Below, in pieces: positions 7,578-16,585 of a stretch of 30,153 bases of DNA. The translations under genes and the position numbers were made by a program. Origin of the DNA: Oleispira sp963933055 (lineage in GTDB: Bacteria; Pseudomonadota; Gammaproteobacteria; Pseudomonadales; Oceanobacteraceae). The number at the start of each line of letters is the position of its first letter. The first letter of the stretch is position 1. The notes under the pieces are model-generated. The model saw only the letters and a list, made by a program, of their open reading frames with translations. It did no database searches and had not been told where the DNA came from. The stretch lies in assembly GCA_963933055.1 (NCBI GenBank), contig CAWVSY010000044.1:1-30153 (forward strand). The letters run 5' to 3'.

Positions 7578-7627
7578 CCGAGTAGTGCAATTTTTACCAG
7601 TGACAAGTTGTCGCATTAAATACCGCT

Positions 7628-9655
7628 TTAACTGTTTTTATTAGCCTGCCATGAAAGTGCTTCCGCCAAAGAACTAATAGGACGCGTAAAATAATATCCG
7701 CCCATACCATCAACACCGGTTTGGCGTAATGCTTCAATATCTTCCTCGCTTTCAATGCCCTCACCCAATACCAACAAGTCTAAGTTATGCGCAATTTGCA
7801 CCATAGATTGAATGAAAAACTTGTGGTCCATTGCCAAGTGCAAACCGCGATTGAAACTTCCTGCAATGCGTAGATAGCTGAGAGGCAATCGCTGCAAATA
7901 CGCAAAAGCCAACGAGCCAGTACCGACTTGGTCAATGCCCAGATCTACGCCTTGTGCTTTTAAGCGATGCGCCAAACGCGCAAGAGACGATTCAATGTGG
8001 GAAATAGAAAATTCTGCGACTTCTATCGCTAAATATTCATGCCACTGAGGGTATTCCGCAAATAGCGCTTCTAATGAATCATGAAAAGATTCACTTAATA
8101 CGGATGCTGGTGATAGATTAATGCAAAACTTCTTATGCTTATGCTCATCATTTCTTAACTGTGGGGATTCTTGCAATTGATGCAGCAGTGTTTTGATAAC
8201 CAATAAGTCAAATGCAGGCGCAAGCTGATGACGTTCGATCATTGGCCAAAAACGGGCGGCTGAAATAATACCTTGCTGATCATGAATACGGCTTAATACT
8301 TCAAAGTGCAGTACGTGTTCGCCACAGGTATCCAAAATAGGCTGATAATGTAATTCAATGGCTTCTGCCTTGAGCACATTCTTTAAGGCGACCTTCCATT
8401 CACTCGCCGTTCTTTCACTGTGCCCTTCTGGTCGCGCATAAAATTCAAAACCGCTATGCAAACTATGCTGGGCCTGGCGTAAAGCGGCATCTGCTTTACT
8501 CAATACATCGACGAGTACGATAGGCTCTTCAGTTTGCGTTCCTTCCTCAATTAATGAGCGCTGTAGGAAAATAGCACCAATATGAAATTGAATTTCAGAA
8601 CGTTGCGATAGTGCGGTTGTTGATAATAAATTAAAGCAGTTCTTCACCTGCTCTTCACTATGCAACATATCAGCGGTGGGTATAAAAAGAGAAAAATCAG
8701 CACCACTACGACGACTGATTAAGGCATTATTATATTCACTGTGCCATTGCCCTAGTACCTCACCGACTCTTATTAATAGTTCATCACCCGCTTCACGCCC
8801 TTGCTGTTGATTAAAGGTTGAAAAGTCGCGTACTTGTAGCAGTAATAAAACGCCGCTATAGCCTTCTGGCTGTTCTAAAAGATGCTGCAGGCGTTGGTCA
8901 AATCCTTGTCGGTTCAATAACTGAGTTACATCATCAAGGTAGCTTTCTTCGCGTAATTTTTCGGTGATGGCCGACTGCTCTGCAAAAATTGATTTTAGCT
9001 TTCGCACCATCTGGTTCATTGCAAGCACGACTCGCTTTAACTCACGCGCACGCGGTAAGTTATCCAATTCGTATAAATTCCGTTCGCTGATATCAAGAGC
9101 TTGCTGTTCAACACGTTCAAGTGGCTTAAACATCCAGCGTAGAATTATTTGAAGACTGACCAAACTTAAGAAGGTCATCCATAAGTACCAATTTATCTCT
9201 GCACGTACAATATTCCATAAATCACGGTAGGCAAAATCGGTATGACTTTTCACCGTTAGGCTACCAAGACGCTGCCAACCTTGCGTCACATCGGTTTGGG
9301 CTGCGACGGTTGATAGATCAACAAGCGAGATGAAAAAATCAGGAGCAGGTTTATTCTGTGTTGCTTGCTTGGCTTGGCGCTGTAACTTGCTGCCATCGAT
9401 AAGCTCTAATGTTATGTCCGAAAAGAAACCCCGATCAAATAAGACGTCAATCATGCGGGCTAATTTCACCTTATCGCCATCGGCAACGGCATTTGACATC
9501 GACAATGCTAATGACGTCGCAGCATCATACGCTCTAGAATTCAGCTGCTGCTGAAAATAGTAGCTTGAGTTCGTTAAGGTTACGAAGAGATTCCCTGTTA
9601 ACAATAACAGAATAAGCGCACTCGCCATTAAGCTGAGTTGGCGTCTTAATGTCAT
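7628..9655 (-). CDS. lapD: LapD-type c-di-GMP receptor (degenerate GGDEF-EAL)
   Basis: A 675-residue inner-membrane receptor that, in Pseudomonas, binds c-di-GMP with its EAL domain and sequesters the protease LapG. A first membrane helix lies at about 8-28 and a periplasmic domain to about 155, including GWQRLG (126-131), which matches the LapG-contacting tryptophan region. A second helix is at about 156-175, followed by HAMP, GGDEF and EAL domains. Both catalytic domains look inactive. The GGDEF site reads SGADF (317-321). In the EAL domain EAL is EVL (452-454), the paired aspartates are D575-Q576, and the usual Lys and Asp of LKID are R596 and A598. This is what is expected of LapD. It follows lapG after 77 bp. 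Confidence 0.9.
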   Translation of the reverse strand: MTLRRQLSLMASALILLLLTGNLFVTLTNSSYYFQQQLNSRAYDAATSLALSMSNAVADGDKVKLARMIDVLFDRGFFSDITLELIDGSKLQRQAKQATQNKPAPDFFISLVDLSTVAAQTDVTQGWQRLGSLTVKSHTDFAYRDLWNIVRAEINWYLWMTFLSLVSLQIILRWMFKPLERVEQQALDISERNLYELDNLPRARELKRVVLAMNQMVRKLKSIFAEQSAITEKLREESYLDDVTQLLNRQGFDQRLQHLLEQPEGYSGVLLLLQVRDFSTFNQQQGREAGDELLIRVGEVLGQWHSEYNNALISRRSGADFSLFIPTADMLHSEEQVKNCFNLLSTTALSQRSEIQFHIGAIFLQRSLIEEGTQTEEPIVLVDVLSKADAALRQAQHSLHSGFEFYARPEGHSERTASEWKVALKNVLKAEAIELHYQPILDTCGEHVLHFEVLSRIHDQQGIISAARFWPMIERHQLAPAFDLLVIKTLLHQLQESPQLRNDEHKHKKFCINLSPASVLSESFHDSLEALFAEYPQWHEYLAIEVAEFSISHIESSLARLAHRLKAQGVDLGIDQVGTGSLAFAYLQRLPLSYLRIAGSFNRGLHLAMDHKFFIQSMVQIAHNLDLLVLGEGIESEEDIEALRQTGVDGMGGYYFTRPISSLAEALSWQANKNS

Positions 9656-9732
9656 ATGTATTTCCTTTTCACAGCGGTCATAGGTCTGTCTATATTATTT
9701 AAGTTTGTTGAATAAAAATCATGTTTTCGGCG

Positions 9733-10401
9733 TTATATTTCCATATCTTGCGCGGCCATTCTTAAGCGCAACCCCGTCCATAAATCGAGTTTATTTGGAT
9801 TCCCCATGCGAACACCTTGGCCCTTCATACGCTCTAACCACATGCCAGAACCATTAAAACTGTAAACCGGCTCTAAATCTGTGCGACGCGAAGCTGAGTA
9901 TATTTTGCCGACGAGGTTGTCCAATACTAAAGGGATGGCATCTGGCGTTGGGAAATAGGTTAATACCATGTGCGCTTGGTTGATTCTTAATGCTTTCACA
10001 TACGTGATGCGCATTTTTTCAACCTCTACCCCTAATTCTTTTAAAGTATAGTATTTGGCAATCACAAAATCTTCACAATCAGCACCTTGTGTTGTGAGAG
10101 ATTCATACGGCGTGGCCCAATAGTCTTTCTGCCCCCAATGCTTTTCATCACTTACATATTTGACGTTTCTATTAAAGAAATCATTCACCCTGCGCAGTTT
10201 TGAATCTTCATCTTCATCACGCAATTCAAAATAGAGCTCTTGCCAGTCTAATAAACGCTGTTTTGCACCATCACCAAACTCTTTCTTTGCGCCCGCTAAC
10301 AGCTCTGATGATAGCCATTGCTGATCATCGGCGCGTAGAAGGACAACCATGCTTAGCAATAAGCCCATTGTCAGAGATTTTGAAAGTTGTTTAAGGAGCA
10401 A
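9733..10401 (-). CDS. lapG: LapG periplasmic cysteine protease (transglutaminase-like)
   Basis: Cleaves the N-terminus of large surface adhesins of the LapA type when released by LapD. It has 222 residues. A signal-like hydrophobic segment (about 10-22) precedes the mature domain. The catalytic triad is visible: C109 in DCEDF, H144 in AHMV and D161 in LDNL. The flanking acidic residues of DCED are those that bind calcium in studied LapG proteins. DYWATP (93-98) is a family signature. The start is a TTG at 10401, supported by GAGAG seven bases upstream and by a lysine-containing n-region; ATG 10368 would remove most of that region. No adhesin gene of the LapA type or its type I transporter is in the window. 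Confidence 0.9.
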   Translation of the reverse strand: MLLKQLSKSLTMGLLLSMVVLLRADDQQWLSSELLAGAKKEFGDGAKQRLLDWQELYFELRDEDEDSKLRRVNDFFNRNVKYVSDEKHWGQKDYWATPYESLTTQGADCEDFVIAKYYTLKELGVEVEKMRITYVKALRINQAHMVLTYFPTPDAIPLVLDNLVGKIYSASRRTDLEPVYSFNGSGMWLERMKGQGVRMGNPNKLDLWTGLRLRMAAQDMEI

Positions 10402-10554
10402 AAATTTATCTCTCAGCTGATCACATCATTTATGGGCAGTGCTTTTTCTCGTCTTTTTAACTATAGAACAAGAAATCAACTTTGAGTTTTTTTGCCATCA
10501 GCAAAATTTATTATGGCTGCTAAACTTATAGCAACTCCTAAGACATAGAACATC

Positions 10555-12183
10555 ATGGATATATCAAAAGCAGATAAGCTCAAGCAACATTTCTCAACTC
10601 GCGTGACCAATCAAGCGCGTCATGTACTTGATTTATGGCGCTGCTTACAAAATGATCAGTGGCAAAGCGAGCTTGTTCATGACTTGCTGCAAGCCAATGA
10701 GAAGCTGCTTCGATTTGCCCAACGCTTTGAATCGGATAGATACAGCAAGATCGCCGAAGACTTTGATCACATACTGTCTGGCTTAGAAAAAGAGGCGCTG
10801 CCCAATAGCACGCAATTAAACAGCCTCAATGATTTGATGCTACAGCTTAGCCAAGGATTATTGCGACGCAGTGATAACTGTTCGTCTGAGGAAGTGATTG
10901 TGGTAAAAAAGCCCATTTATATGGCGCTGAACGATACCGATAACGCATTACAGCTAGCACAGCAAATGGAATATTTTGGGCTACGAGCGGAATTGTTTAA
11001 TACCCTAGATGAACTCGATCAGGCGATGAATAAACGCCACCCTTTAGCGATTATTATCGATATTGATTTTCAAGCAAAAGATAAAGGCCTCGATATTGTT
11101 CGCCACCACCAAGGCGGCGAAAAAGAGATATTAAGTGATAATAAAAATCATGCGAATATCCCTGTCATTTTTTACAGCTCAGTGCACGCGACATTGCGCC
11201 AGAAGCTATTATGTTTGCGGCTAGGCGGTATTAGTTGTCTGGAAAGTTTGGCCCCTCAAGCGATTATTAGCCAGCTTGAGAATCTCGTCAATTTAGTGCC
11301 ACAGCAACCGTTTCGTATTTTAATTGTGGATGATTCCAAATCACAGGCTCTGTATACCGAAAAAGCGCTCAATGCGGCGGGAATGATTACCAAGAAAGTA
11401 ACCGAGCCCTTAGACGTTCTTGATACCGTAGAGTCTTTTCAGCCTGAAATGATCTTAATGGATATGTATATGCCCGAATGCAACGGGGTCGAGCTCGCAA
11501 AGGTGATTCGCCAAGAAGATAATTACATCAATATCCCTATTATTTACTTATCAGGAGAGGAAGACAAAGAACGCCAATTAGCGGCGATGGCTGAAGGGGG
11601 TGAAGACTTCCTGATAAAGCCCATTGATCCTAGGCACTTATTATCAACCGTACGAACTCGCGGTAAACGCGCCCGAGAGCTGAGCCAGCTGATTGCCCGC
11701 GATAGCCTCACAGGCTTGTACAACCATACCCATATTCTGAAAGCATTAGATGACCAAATTAAAGTAGCGCAGCGCAATGATAACCAACTCTGTTTTGTCA
11801 TGATTGATATCGATCATTTCAAACTAGTGAATGATAATCATGGCCACCCTGTTGGTGATGAGGTGATCAAAAACCTGGCATTATTTCTATCACAGCGATT
11901 ACGTAAAACCGATTTTATTGGCCGTTATGGTGGGGAAGAATTCGCCATCGTTCTTCCAAATGTCGGTGCCAATGATGCAGCACATATCATGAATGAAATT
12001 CGCAATAACTTTTCCCACATACTCCATGGTGGCCAAGCCGCTATTAACTCAACTTTCTCTTGCGGCATAGCGCTTCATCAAGGGCAAAGCATCAGTGAAT
12101 TAATCGATCAAGCAGATCAAGCCATGTATTTAGCCAAAAGAGACGGTAGAAACTGTGTAAAAGTCCACCCTTCTAGTGATTAG
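10555..12183 (+). CDS. Two-receiver diguanylate cyclase with HPt-like N-terminus
   Basis: A 542-residue soluble protein. Residues 1-105 are helical and resemble a histidine-phosphotransfer bundle, but without the phosphorylatable His at the expected place. A first receiver-like domain (about 119-248) lacks the conserved Lys and reads as degenerate. A second receiver (about 252-370) is complete: D259/D260, phosphoacceptor D303, S333 and K355. The GGDEF domain follows with an active-site GGEEF (459-463) and an inhibitory RxxD site (R450-D453) five residues before it, so product inhibition is likely. It is divergent from lapG across 153 bp and is a plausible source of the c-di-GMP read by LapD. 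No partner kinase is adjacent. Confidence 0.88.
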   Translation: MDISKADKLKQHFSTRVTNQARHVLDLWRCLQNDQWQSELVHDLLQANEKLLRFAQRFESDRYSKIAEDFDHILSGLEKEALPNSTQLNSLNDLMLQLSQGLLRRSDNCSSEEVIVVKKPIYMALNDTDNALQLAQQMEYFGLRAELFNTLDELDQAMNKRHPLAIIIDIDFQAKDKGLDIVRHHQGGEKEILSDNKNHANIPVIFYSSVHATLRQKLLCLRLGGISCLESLAPQAIISQLENLVNLVPQQPFRILIVDDSKSQALYTEKALNAAGMITKKVTEPLDVLDTVESFQPEMILMDMYMPECNGVELAKVIRQEDNYINIPIIYLSGEEDKERQLAAMAEGGEDFLIKPIDPRHLLSTVRTRGKRARELSQLIARDSLTGLYNHTHILKALDDQIKVAQRNDNQLCFVMIDIDHFKLVNDNHGHPVGDEVIKNLALFLSQRLRKTDFIGRYGGEEFAIVLPNVGANDAAHIMNEIRNNFSHILHGGQAAINSTFSCGIALHQGQSISELIDQADQAMYLAKRDGRNCVKVHPSSD

Positions 12184-12284
12184 CCGCATTATGGACTAGA
12201 CCCTAGACTTCTTTTTGTGCAAACTCGCCCGCCATTACTCTCAAAAAAATATACAATAGCTTAAATAGTTAATAAGCGGAGCGA

Positions 12285-12734
12285 ATGATGCCATCCATCT
12301 TAGTATTAAACGGCCCCAACCTAAATCTTTTAGGCACGCGCGAGCCAGAGGTTTATGGCCATACAACGCTGGCAGATATTGAACAAACTCTGACGATACA
12401 AGCAGAAGCAAAAGGGGCGGAACTGAATGCCTTTCAATCAAATGCCGAGTTTGCATTAATTGATCGAATTCACCAAGCTGGCCGCGAAGGTGTGGATTTC
12501 ATAATTATTAATCCTGCGGCCTTTACTCATACCAGTATTGCTATTAGAGATGCGATTTTAGGCGTTAATATTCCTTTCATCGAAGTTCATATTTCCAATG
12601 TTCATGCCCGCGAAGATTTTCGCTCTCACTCTTACTTCTCCGATAAAGCTGTCGGTGTGATTTGCGGCTTAGGGCCACAAGGTTATGAATTTGCACTTGC
12701 CAGTGCTTTAGAACAGTTAAAAGGATCAATCTAA
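12285..12734 (+). CDS. aroQ: 3-dehydroquinate dehydratase, type II
   Basis: Catalyses the third step of the shikimate pathway (3-dehydroquinate to 3-dehydroshikimate). The 149 residues match the normal length. Diagnostic motifs are LNGPNLNLLGTREPEVYG with catalytic R19 and Y24, NPAAFTHTS, and VHISNVHAREDFR with the catalytic histidine. Two in-frame ATGs occur at 12285 and 12288; AAGCGGAG a few bases upstream serves both. The stop overlaps the prmA start by one base. In many relatives accB and accC lie between aroQ and prmA; here they do not. Confidence 0.95.
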   Translation: MMPSILVLNGPNLNLLGTREPEVYGHTTLADIEQTLTIQAEAKGAELNAFQSNAEFALIDRIHQAGREGVDFIIINPAAFTHTSIAIRDAILGVNIPFIEVHISNVHAREDFRSHSYFSDKAVGVICGLGPQGYEFALASALEQLKGSI

Positions 12735-13633
12735 TGGCTTGGATACAACTAAAAGTTGACGTACTACCCGATCAAATTGAAGTGATCGAAGATGCAATGC
12801 TATTGGAAGGCGCGCAAGCCGTTACATTACAAGACGGTGCAGACCAACCCATTTTAGAACCTGAACTCGGCACTATGCCTGTTTGGGATAAAACCATTGT
12901 GATTGGTTTATTTGATGCCGAGATCAATGGCGAGCTGTTGATCTCTAATATGCAGTCGTTATTTGCGCTTGATCCTGCAACAAAAGATCAAGCATTCCCA
13001 GGCCATAAGCTTGAGTTAGTAGAAGACAAAGATTGGGAACGTGCTTGGATGGATAACTTCCACCCAATGCCTTTTGGTGATCGCTTATGGGTTTGCCCTA
13101 GCTGGAAAGATCCTGAAGAGAAAGACGCTGTAAACCTGATGTTGGATCCTGGTTTGGCCTTTGGTACAGGAACTCATCCAACCACCGCTCATTGCCTGCG
13201 CTTTTTAGATCAAGCCGTAGAAGGGAATGAATTGGTTGTCGATTATGGCTGCGGCAGTGGTATTTTAGGCATTGCGGCGTTGTTATTAGGCAGTGATCGT
13301 ATGCTGGGTGTCGACAATGATCCGCAAGCATTAATTGCAACGCGCCAAAATGCTGAGCGTAACGGCATTAGCAACGACCGATACGATGTTGTATTGCCTG
13401 AGAATACTCACAAAATTCAAGCTGACATTATGGTGGCCAATATTTTAGCAGGCCCCTTAATTTCTTTAGCTGAAAATATCGCGAACCTAACAAAAGTTGG
13501 TGGCAAACTCGCTTTGTCGGGACTTTTAAGCCATCAAGCTGATGAAGTGCGACAAGCTTACGAGCCGTGGTTTAAGATGGATGGTATGCAACAGCAAGAT
13601 GATTGGATCATCTTAACGGGCACTAAAAAGTAA
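12734..13633 (+). CDS. prmA: Ribosomal protein L11 methyltransferase
   Basis: Trimethylates ribosomal protein L11 using S-adenosylmethionine. The 299 residues match the family. An N-terminal substrate-recognition domain is followed by the methyltransferase fold. Visible motifs are LDPGLAFGTGTHPTT, the SAM-binding VVDYGCGSGILGIAAL with GVDNDPQAL, and VANILAGPL. Translation is coupled to aroQ through a TAATG overlap. DUF3426, dusB and fis follow on the same strand. Confidence 0.96.
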   Translation: MAWIQLKVDVLPDQIEVIEDAMLLEGAQAVTLQDGADQPILEPELGTMPVWDKTIVIGLFDAEINGELLISNMQSLFALDPATKDQAFPGHKLELVEDKDWERAWMDNFHPMPFGDRLWVCPSWKDPEEKDAVNLMLDPGLAFGTGTHPTTAHCLRFLDQAVEGNELVVDYGCGSGILGIAALLLGSDRMLGVDNDPQALIATRQNAERNGISNDRYDVVLPENTHKIQADIMVANILAGPLISLAENIANLTKVGGKLALSGLLSHQADEVRQAYEPWFKMDGMQQQDDWIILTGTKK

Positions 13634-13683
13634 AATAGTGTTCAATAGAATGAACGCACACTGGATTTAGGATTTTTGTAACT

Positions 13684-14970
13684 ATGGCTGAGACACTGAT
13701 TACTCGCTGCCCACACTGCCAAACTACGTTTCGCATTCGTTCAGAGCAACTGACGAAAGCAAACGGAGCTGTACGCTGTGGTTCTTGCTTGCAAGTATTT
13801 AAAGCGGGCGAGAATCTTGTGTCTACTCAGCAGACGGTTGCTCAGCCAGTAGTCGCAACTAAACCAGAACCTAAACCAGAGCCTAAACCAGCAGCGATCG
13901 AAGTCGATAATGATGAAGAGATGTCATTTGATGACATCCCTGATCAAATTGCTGATGATCCTCTTGAAGATTTTGGCATTCGCCAGCCTGATCGTGACCA
14001 TGCAGAAACCTTTGCAAGCAGCCTGCAGTTGGATGATTCTGTCTTCAGCATGCAAGAGAGCAGCAAGCCTTCGCGTTTCTCGTTATTAGATGAAGATAAT
14101 GAGCATAATTTCGATGACAACTTCGATAGCCATAATGAAATAGTCGATGACTCATGGGCATCGAGCTTAATTGAAGAAGAACCGACATCGCCATCAAAAT
14201 ACGATGAGCATGACGAATCGTGGGCTGATGCATTATTAGATGTCGATGATGACTTAGTTGAAGATATCGACATGAGCTTTAACAAAGCCCATGTTGCACA
14301 AGAAAAAGATGATTTTGTACCATCGCTCGATGATGACCATAGCGATGATCAATTCCATTTAGAGGGCGACGGCCAGTTCGATCAAGATACTGTTGAAATT
14401 GAGTTAGATGTTGCCAGCTCGGTGAATGATTTATTGGATGAACCTTTAAGCTTCAATAACAAAGGCAAGAAAAAAGCCAAAGTTAAAGTTCCAAGCTATA
14501 CCCCATGGTGGCTTGCAGGTTCTTTAATTATGATGATAGCGGTGATGGCTCAAGTCAGCTATTTCAAGTTTGACTCTTGGTCACGCCATCCAGATTACCG
14601 CCCCGCTTATACGTTTATCTGCAACTTAGCCGATTGTAAGTTACCCGCGATTCAAGATGTCAGTAAAATAAATACTCAACACTTTATGGTACGCCTGCAT
14701 CCTGATGTTGAAAAAGCGTTATATATCGATACTCTCTTGGTAAATAATGCAGAATACGAACAGCCTTTCCCAGATTTAAGACTGGTCTTTACTGGCCTAG
14801 AAAATGAAGTCATTGCCTCTCGTCGTTTCAAACCCAAAGAATATCTGGCGGGTGAATTAGCGGGCGCAACATCAATGCCGCTGAATATTCCCATTCACAT
14901 TGCCTTTGAAATTATGAACCCCGGCGCTGAAGCGGTTAGTTATCGCATTGAACTGGCGGCTAATCATTAG
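13684..14970 (+). CDS. Zinc-ribbon (MJ0042) and DUF3426 membrane protein
   Basis: A 428-residue protein of unknown role. The N-terminal zinc ribbon uses C9-x2-C12 and C32-x2-C35. A proline/lysine repeat (EPKPEPKP) follows, then a very acidic, low-complexity region of some 180 residues rich in Asp and Ser. A basic patch precedes one membrane helix at about 275-295, and the DUF3426 domain forms the C-terminus, probably periplasmic. The position between prmA and dusB is conserved in pseudomonads. The acidic stretch produces long false frames on the other strand. Confidence 0.88.
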   Translation: MAETLITRCPHCQTTFRIRSEQLTKANGAVRCGSCLQVFKAGENLVSTQQTVAQPVVATKPEPKPEPKPAAIEVDNDEEMSFDDIPDQIADDPLEDFGIRQPDRDHAETFASSLQLDDSVFSMQESSKPSRFSLLDEDNEHNFDDNFDSHNEIVDDSWASSLIEEEPTSPSKYDEHDESWADALLDVDDDLVEDIDMSFNKAHVAQEKDDFVPSLDDDHSDDQFHLEGDGQFDQDTVEIELDVASSVNDLLDEPLSFNNKGKKKAKVKVPSYTPWWLAGSLIMMIAVMAQVSYFKFDSWSRHPDYRPAYTFICNLADCKLPAIQDVSKINTQHFMVRLHPDVEKALYIDTLLVNNAEYEQPFPDLRLVFTGLENEVIASRRFKPKEYLAGELAGATSMPLNIPIHIAFEIMNPGAEAVSYRIELAANH

Positions 14971-15007
14971 TCTTCACCCTACAATTTCCCTCTTCTGTCA
15001 ATCAAGC

Positions 15008-15045
15008 TGAGCCTCATTTATCGACAATCATCGATAAAAGGCTCA
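15008..15045 (+). terminator. Hairpin after the DUF3426 gene
   Basis: TGAGCCT/AGGCTCA followed, after a 2-nt bulge, by TTTATCGA/TCGATAAA makes a 15-bp stem with a 6-nt loop. The sequence after it (ATTCTTCG) is only modestly T-rich, so it may be a weak terminator or an mRNA-stabilising hairpin. It separates aroQ-prmA-DUF3426 from dusB-fis. The rest of the gap up to 15180 shows no further clear element. Confidence 0.6.
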
Positions 15046-15180
15046 ATTCTTCGAGTCAAGCTTTTTAGTTGCAAAAAACTCACTAAAAACTGCTCAATAG
15101 GCCTTTATTCATAGTCTTGATATGAGTATTATACGCCGACTTTTTCATCGCGCATTTTTTAACCAGAAGTCATACTCTCT

Positions 15181-16170
15181 ATGTTAATGATAGGTCCTTA
15201 CCAACTGCCAAACCCCGTGGTGCTTGCACCCATGGCAGGGGTGACCGACCTTCCTTTTAGGCAGTTGTGCAGAAAGCTGGGGGCGGGATTAGTCGTAGGC
15301 GAGATGGTTTCAAGTAATCCAAAGTTGCGAAATACAAGAAAGTCACAACTTCGCTTAAATCACGATGGTGAACCAGAGCCCATCGCGGTGCAAATAGCCG
15401 GTGGCGATCCGGAATCCATGGCGGCGGCCGCCAAGTTTAATGTCGACAATGGCGCTCAGATTATTGATATCAACATGGGCTGCCCCGCTAAAAAGGTGTG
15501 TAATAAAGCCGCAGGCTCCGCACTGATGAAAGATGAAGTTCTGGTCAGCGAGATATTACATGCGGTCGTTGAAGCGGTTGATGTACCGGTAAGTTTAAAA
15601 ATGCGCACGGGCTGGGCCCCTGAGCATAAGAATGCCCCTAAAATTGCAGAAATCGCAGAGCAGGCGGGTATTGTCTCGCTCGCGGTCCACGGGCGAACCC
15701 GTGACTGTGGTTACAGTGGTGAAGTTGAATACCATACCATTCGTGAAATTAAGCAACAGGCCGGTATTCCGATATTTGCCAACGGCGATATTACCAGCGC
15801 AGTTAAAGCCGCTGAAGTAATGGACTTTACAGGCGCAGATGGCGTATTAATCGGTCGCGCTGCCCAAGGTCAGCCCTGGATTTTCAAACAGGTTGCTCAT
15901 TACTTAGCAACAGGCGAGCTTATTTCAGCACCCGACTGGTCAGAAATTGAAACCATTTTATTAGAGCATATTGCAGAGCTCTACACCTTTTATGGTGATT
16001 ATTTAGGTGTGCGCATCGCACGCAAACACGTGAGCTGGTATTTACAGACTCATAGCGAAGGCTTGGCCTTTCGCAAAAATTTTAATCGTTTGGAAAGCTC
16101 AGCTGAGCAAGTTCAAGCGATTCGATTATTTTTCAAGGATAAAATACTTAATAAAGGAATAGCGGCATGA
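15181..16170 (+). CDS. dusB: tRNA-dihydrouridine synthase B
   Basis: Flavin-dependent reduction of uridine to dihydrouridine in tRNA. The 329 residues fit the family. The FMN-binding start APMAGVTDLPFR (16-27) and NMGCPAKKVCNKAAGSAL with catalytic C101 are present, followed by SLKMRTGW, VHGRTR, ANGDI and IGRAAQGQPWIF. It overlaps fis by four bases, the usual dusB-fis operon. Upstream AT-rich sequence at 15120-15140 may hold the promoter, but I cannot place it firmly. Confidence 0.96.
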   Translation: MLMIGPYQLPNPVVLAPMAGVTDLPFRQLCRKLGAGLVVGEMVSSNPKLRNTRKSQLRLNHDGEPEPIAVQIAGGDPESMAAAAKFNVDNGAQIIDINMGCPAKKVCNKAAGSALMKDEVLVSEILHAVVEAVDVPVSLKMRTGWAPEHKNAPKIAEIAEQAGIVSLAVHGRTRDCGYSGEVEYHTIREIKQQAGIPIFANGDITSAVKAAEVMDFTGADGVLIGRAAQGQPWIFKQVAHYLATGELISAPDWSEIETILLEHIAELYTFYGDYLGVRIARKHVSWYLQTHSEGLAFRKNFNRLESSAEQVQAIRLFFKDKILNKGIAA

Positions 16171-16481
16171 ATACAGAAGCATTATTAAGGAAGGTTGATA
16201 CAGTGACCGAAGCGGCTAATACCCCAGCACAAGATTCATCATTCGACGCCAATACTCAAACACTACGCGATAGTGTTGAGCGTGCGTTACAAAATTACTT
16301 TGACAACCTAGATGGTCAGCCAGTATCCGATGTTTACAACATGGTACTGTCAGAAGTTGAAGCTCCCCTACTTGAAACGGTTATGAAGTATACCCGTGAT
16401 AACCAAACCAAGGCCTCAACGGTTCTCGGTTTGAATCGCGGTACTCTGCGGAAAAAACTGAAGCAGTACGGAATGCTTTAA
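16167..16481 (+). CDS. fis: DNA-binding protein Fis
   Basis: A nucleoid-associated regulator that bends DNA. It has 104 residues, close to the usual 98. The C-terminal helix-turn-helix (NQTKASTVLGLNRGTLRKKL) is almost invariant across gammaproteobacteria. The start ATG overlaps the dusB stop (ATGA). The N-terminal 20 residues are less conserved and a later start cannot be ruled out. A strong terminator follows. Confidence 0.97.
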   Translation: MNTEALLRKVDTVTEAANTPAQDSSFDANTQTLRDSVERALQNYFDNLDGQPVSDVYNMVLSEVEAPLLETVMKYTRDNQTKASTVLGLNRGTLRKKLKQYGML

Positions 16482-16502
16482 GCATTTACTTTTAATTATT
16501 CG

Positions 16503-16525
16503 GCGGCTATTTATAGCCGCTTTTT
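16503..16525 (+). terminator. Factor-independent terminator after fis
   Basis: GCGGCTAT (16503-16510) and ATAGCCGC (16513-16520) form a perfect stem followed directly by TTTTT. It ends the dusB-fis transcript 22 bp after the stop. Confidence 0.92.
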
Positions 16526-16585
16526 CGTTCTTAGACCTAAATTAACCATTTGGTCAGGTTTGTTTCACTTACTATTCGGAAAATC

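Noticed and set aside
13944..14285. Long minus-strand frames (113 and 62 residues) inside the DUF3426 gene
   Set aside because: They are mirrors of the acidic, Asp/Ser-rich repeat-like region; the products are Ser-rich low complexity with no ribosome-binding site.
16550..16585. TTG start for purH adding 12 residues
   Set aside because: The added residues are unlike the family, and ATG 16586 has a better position; the TTG lies close to the fis terminator.
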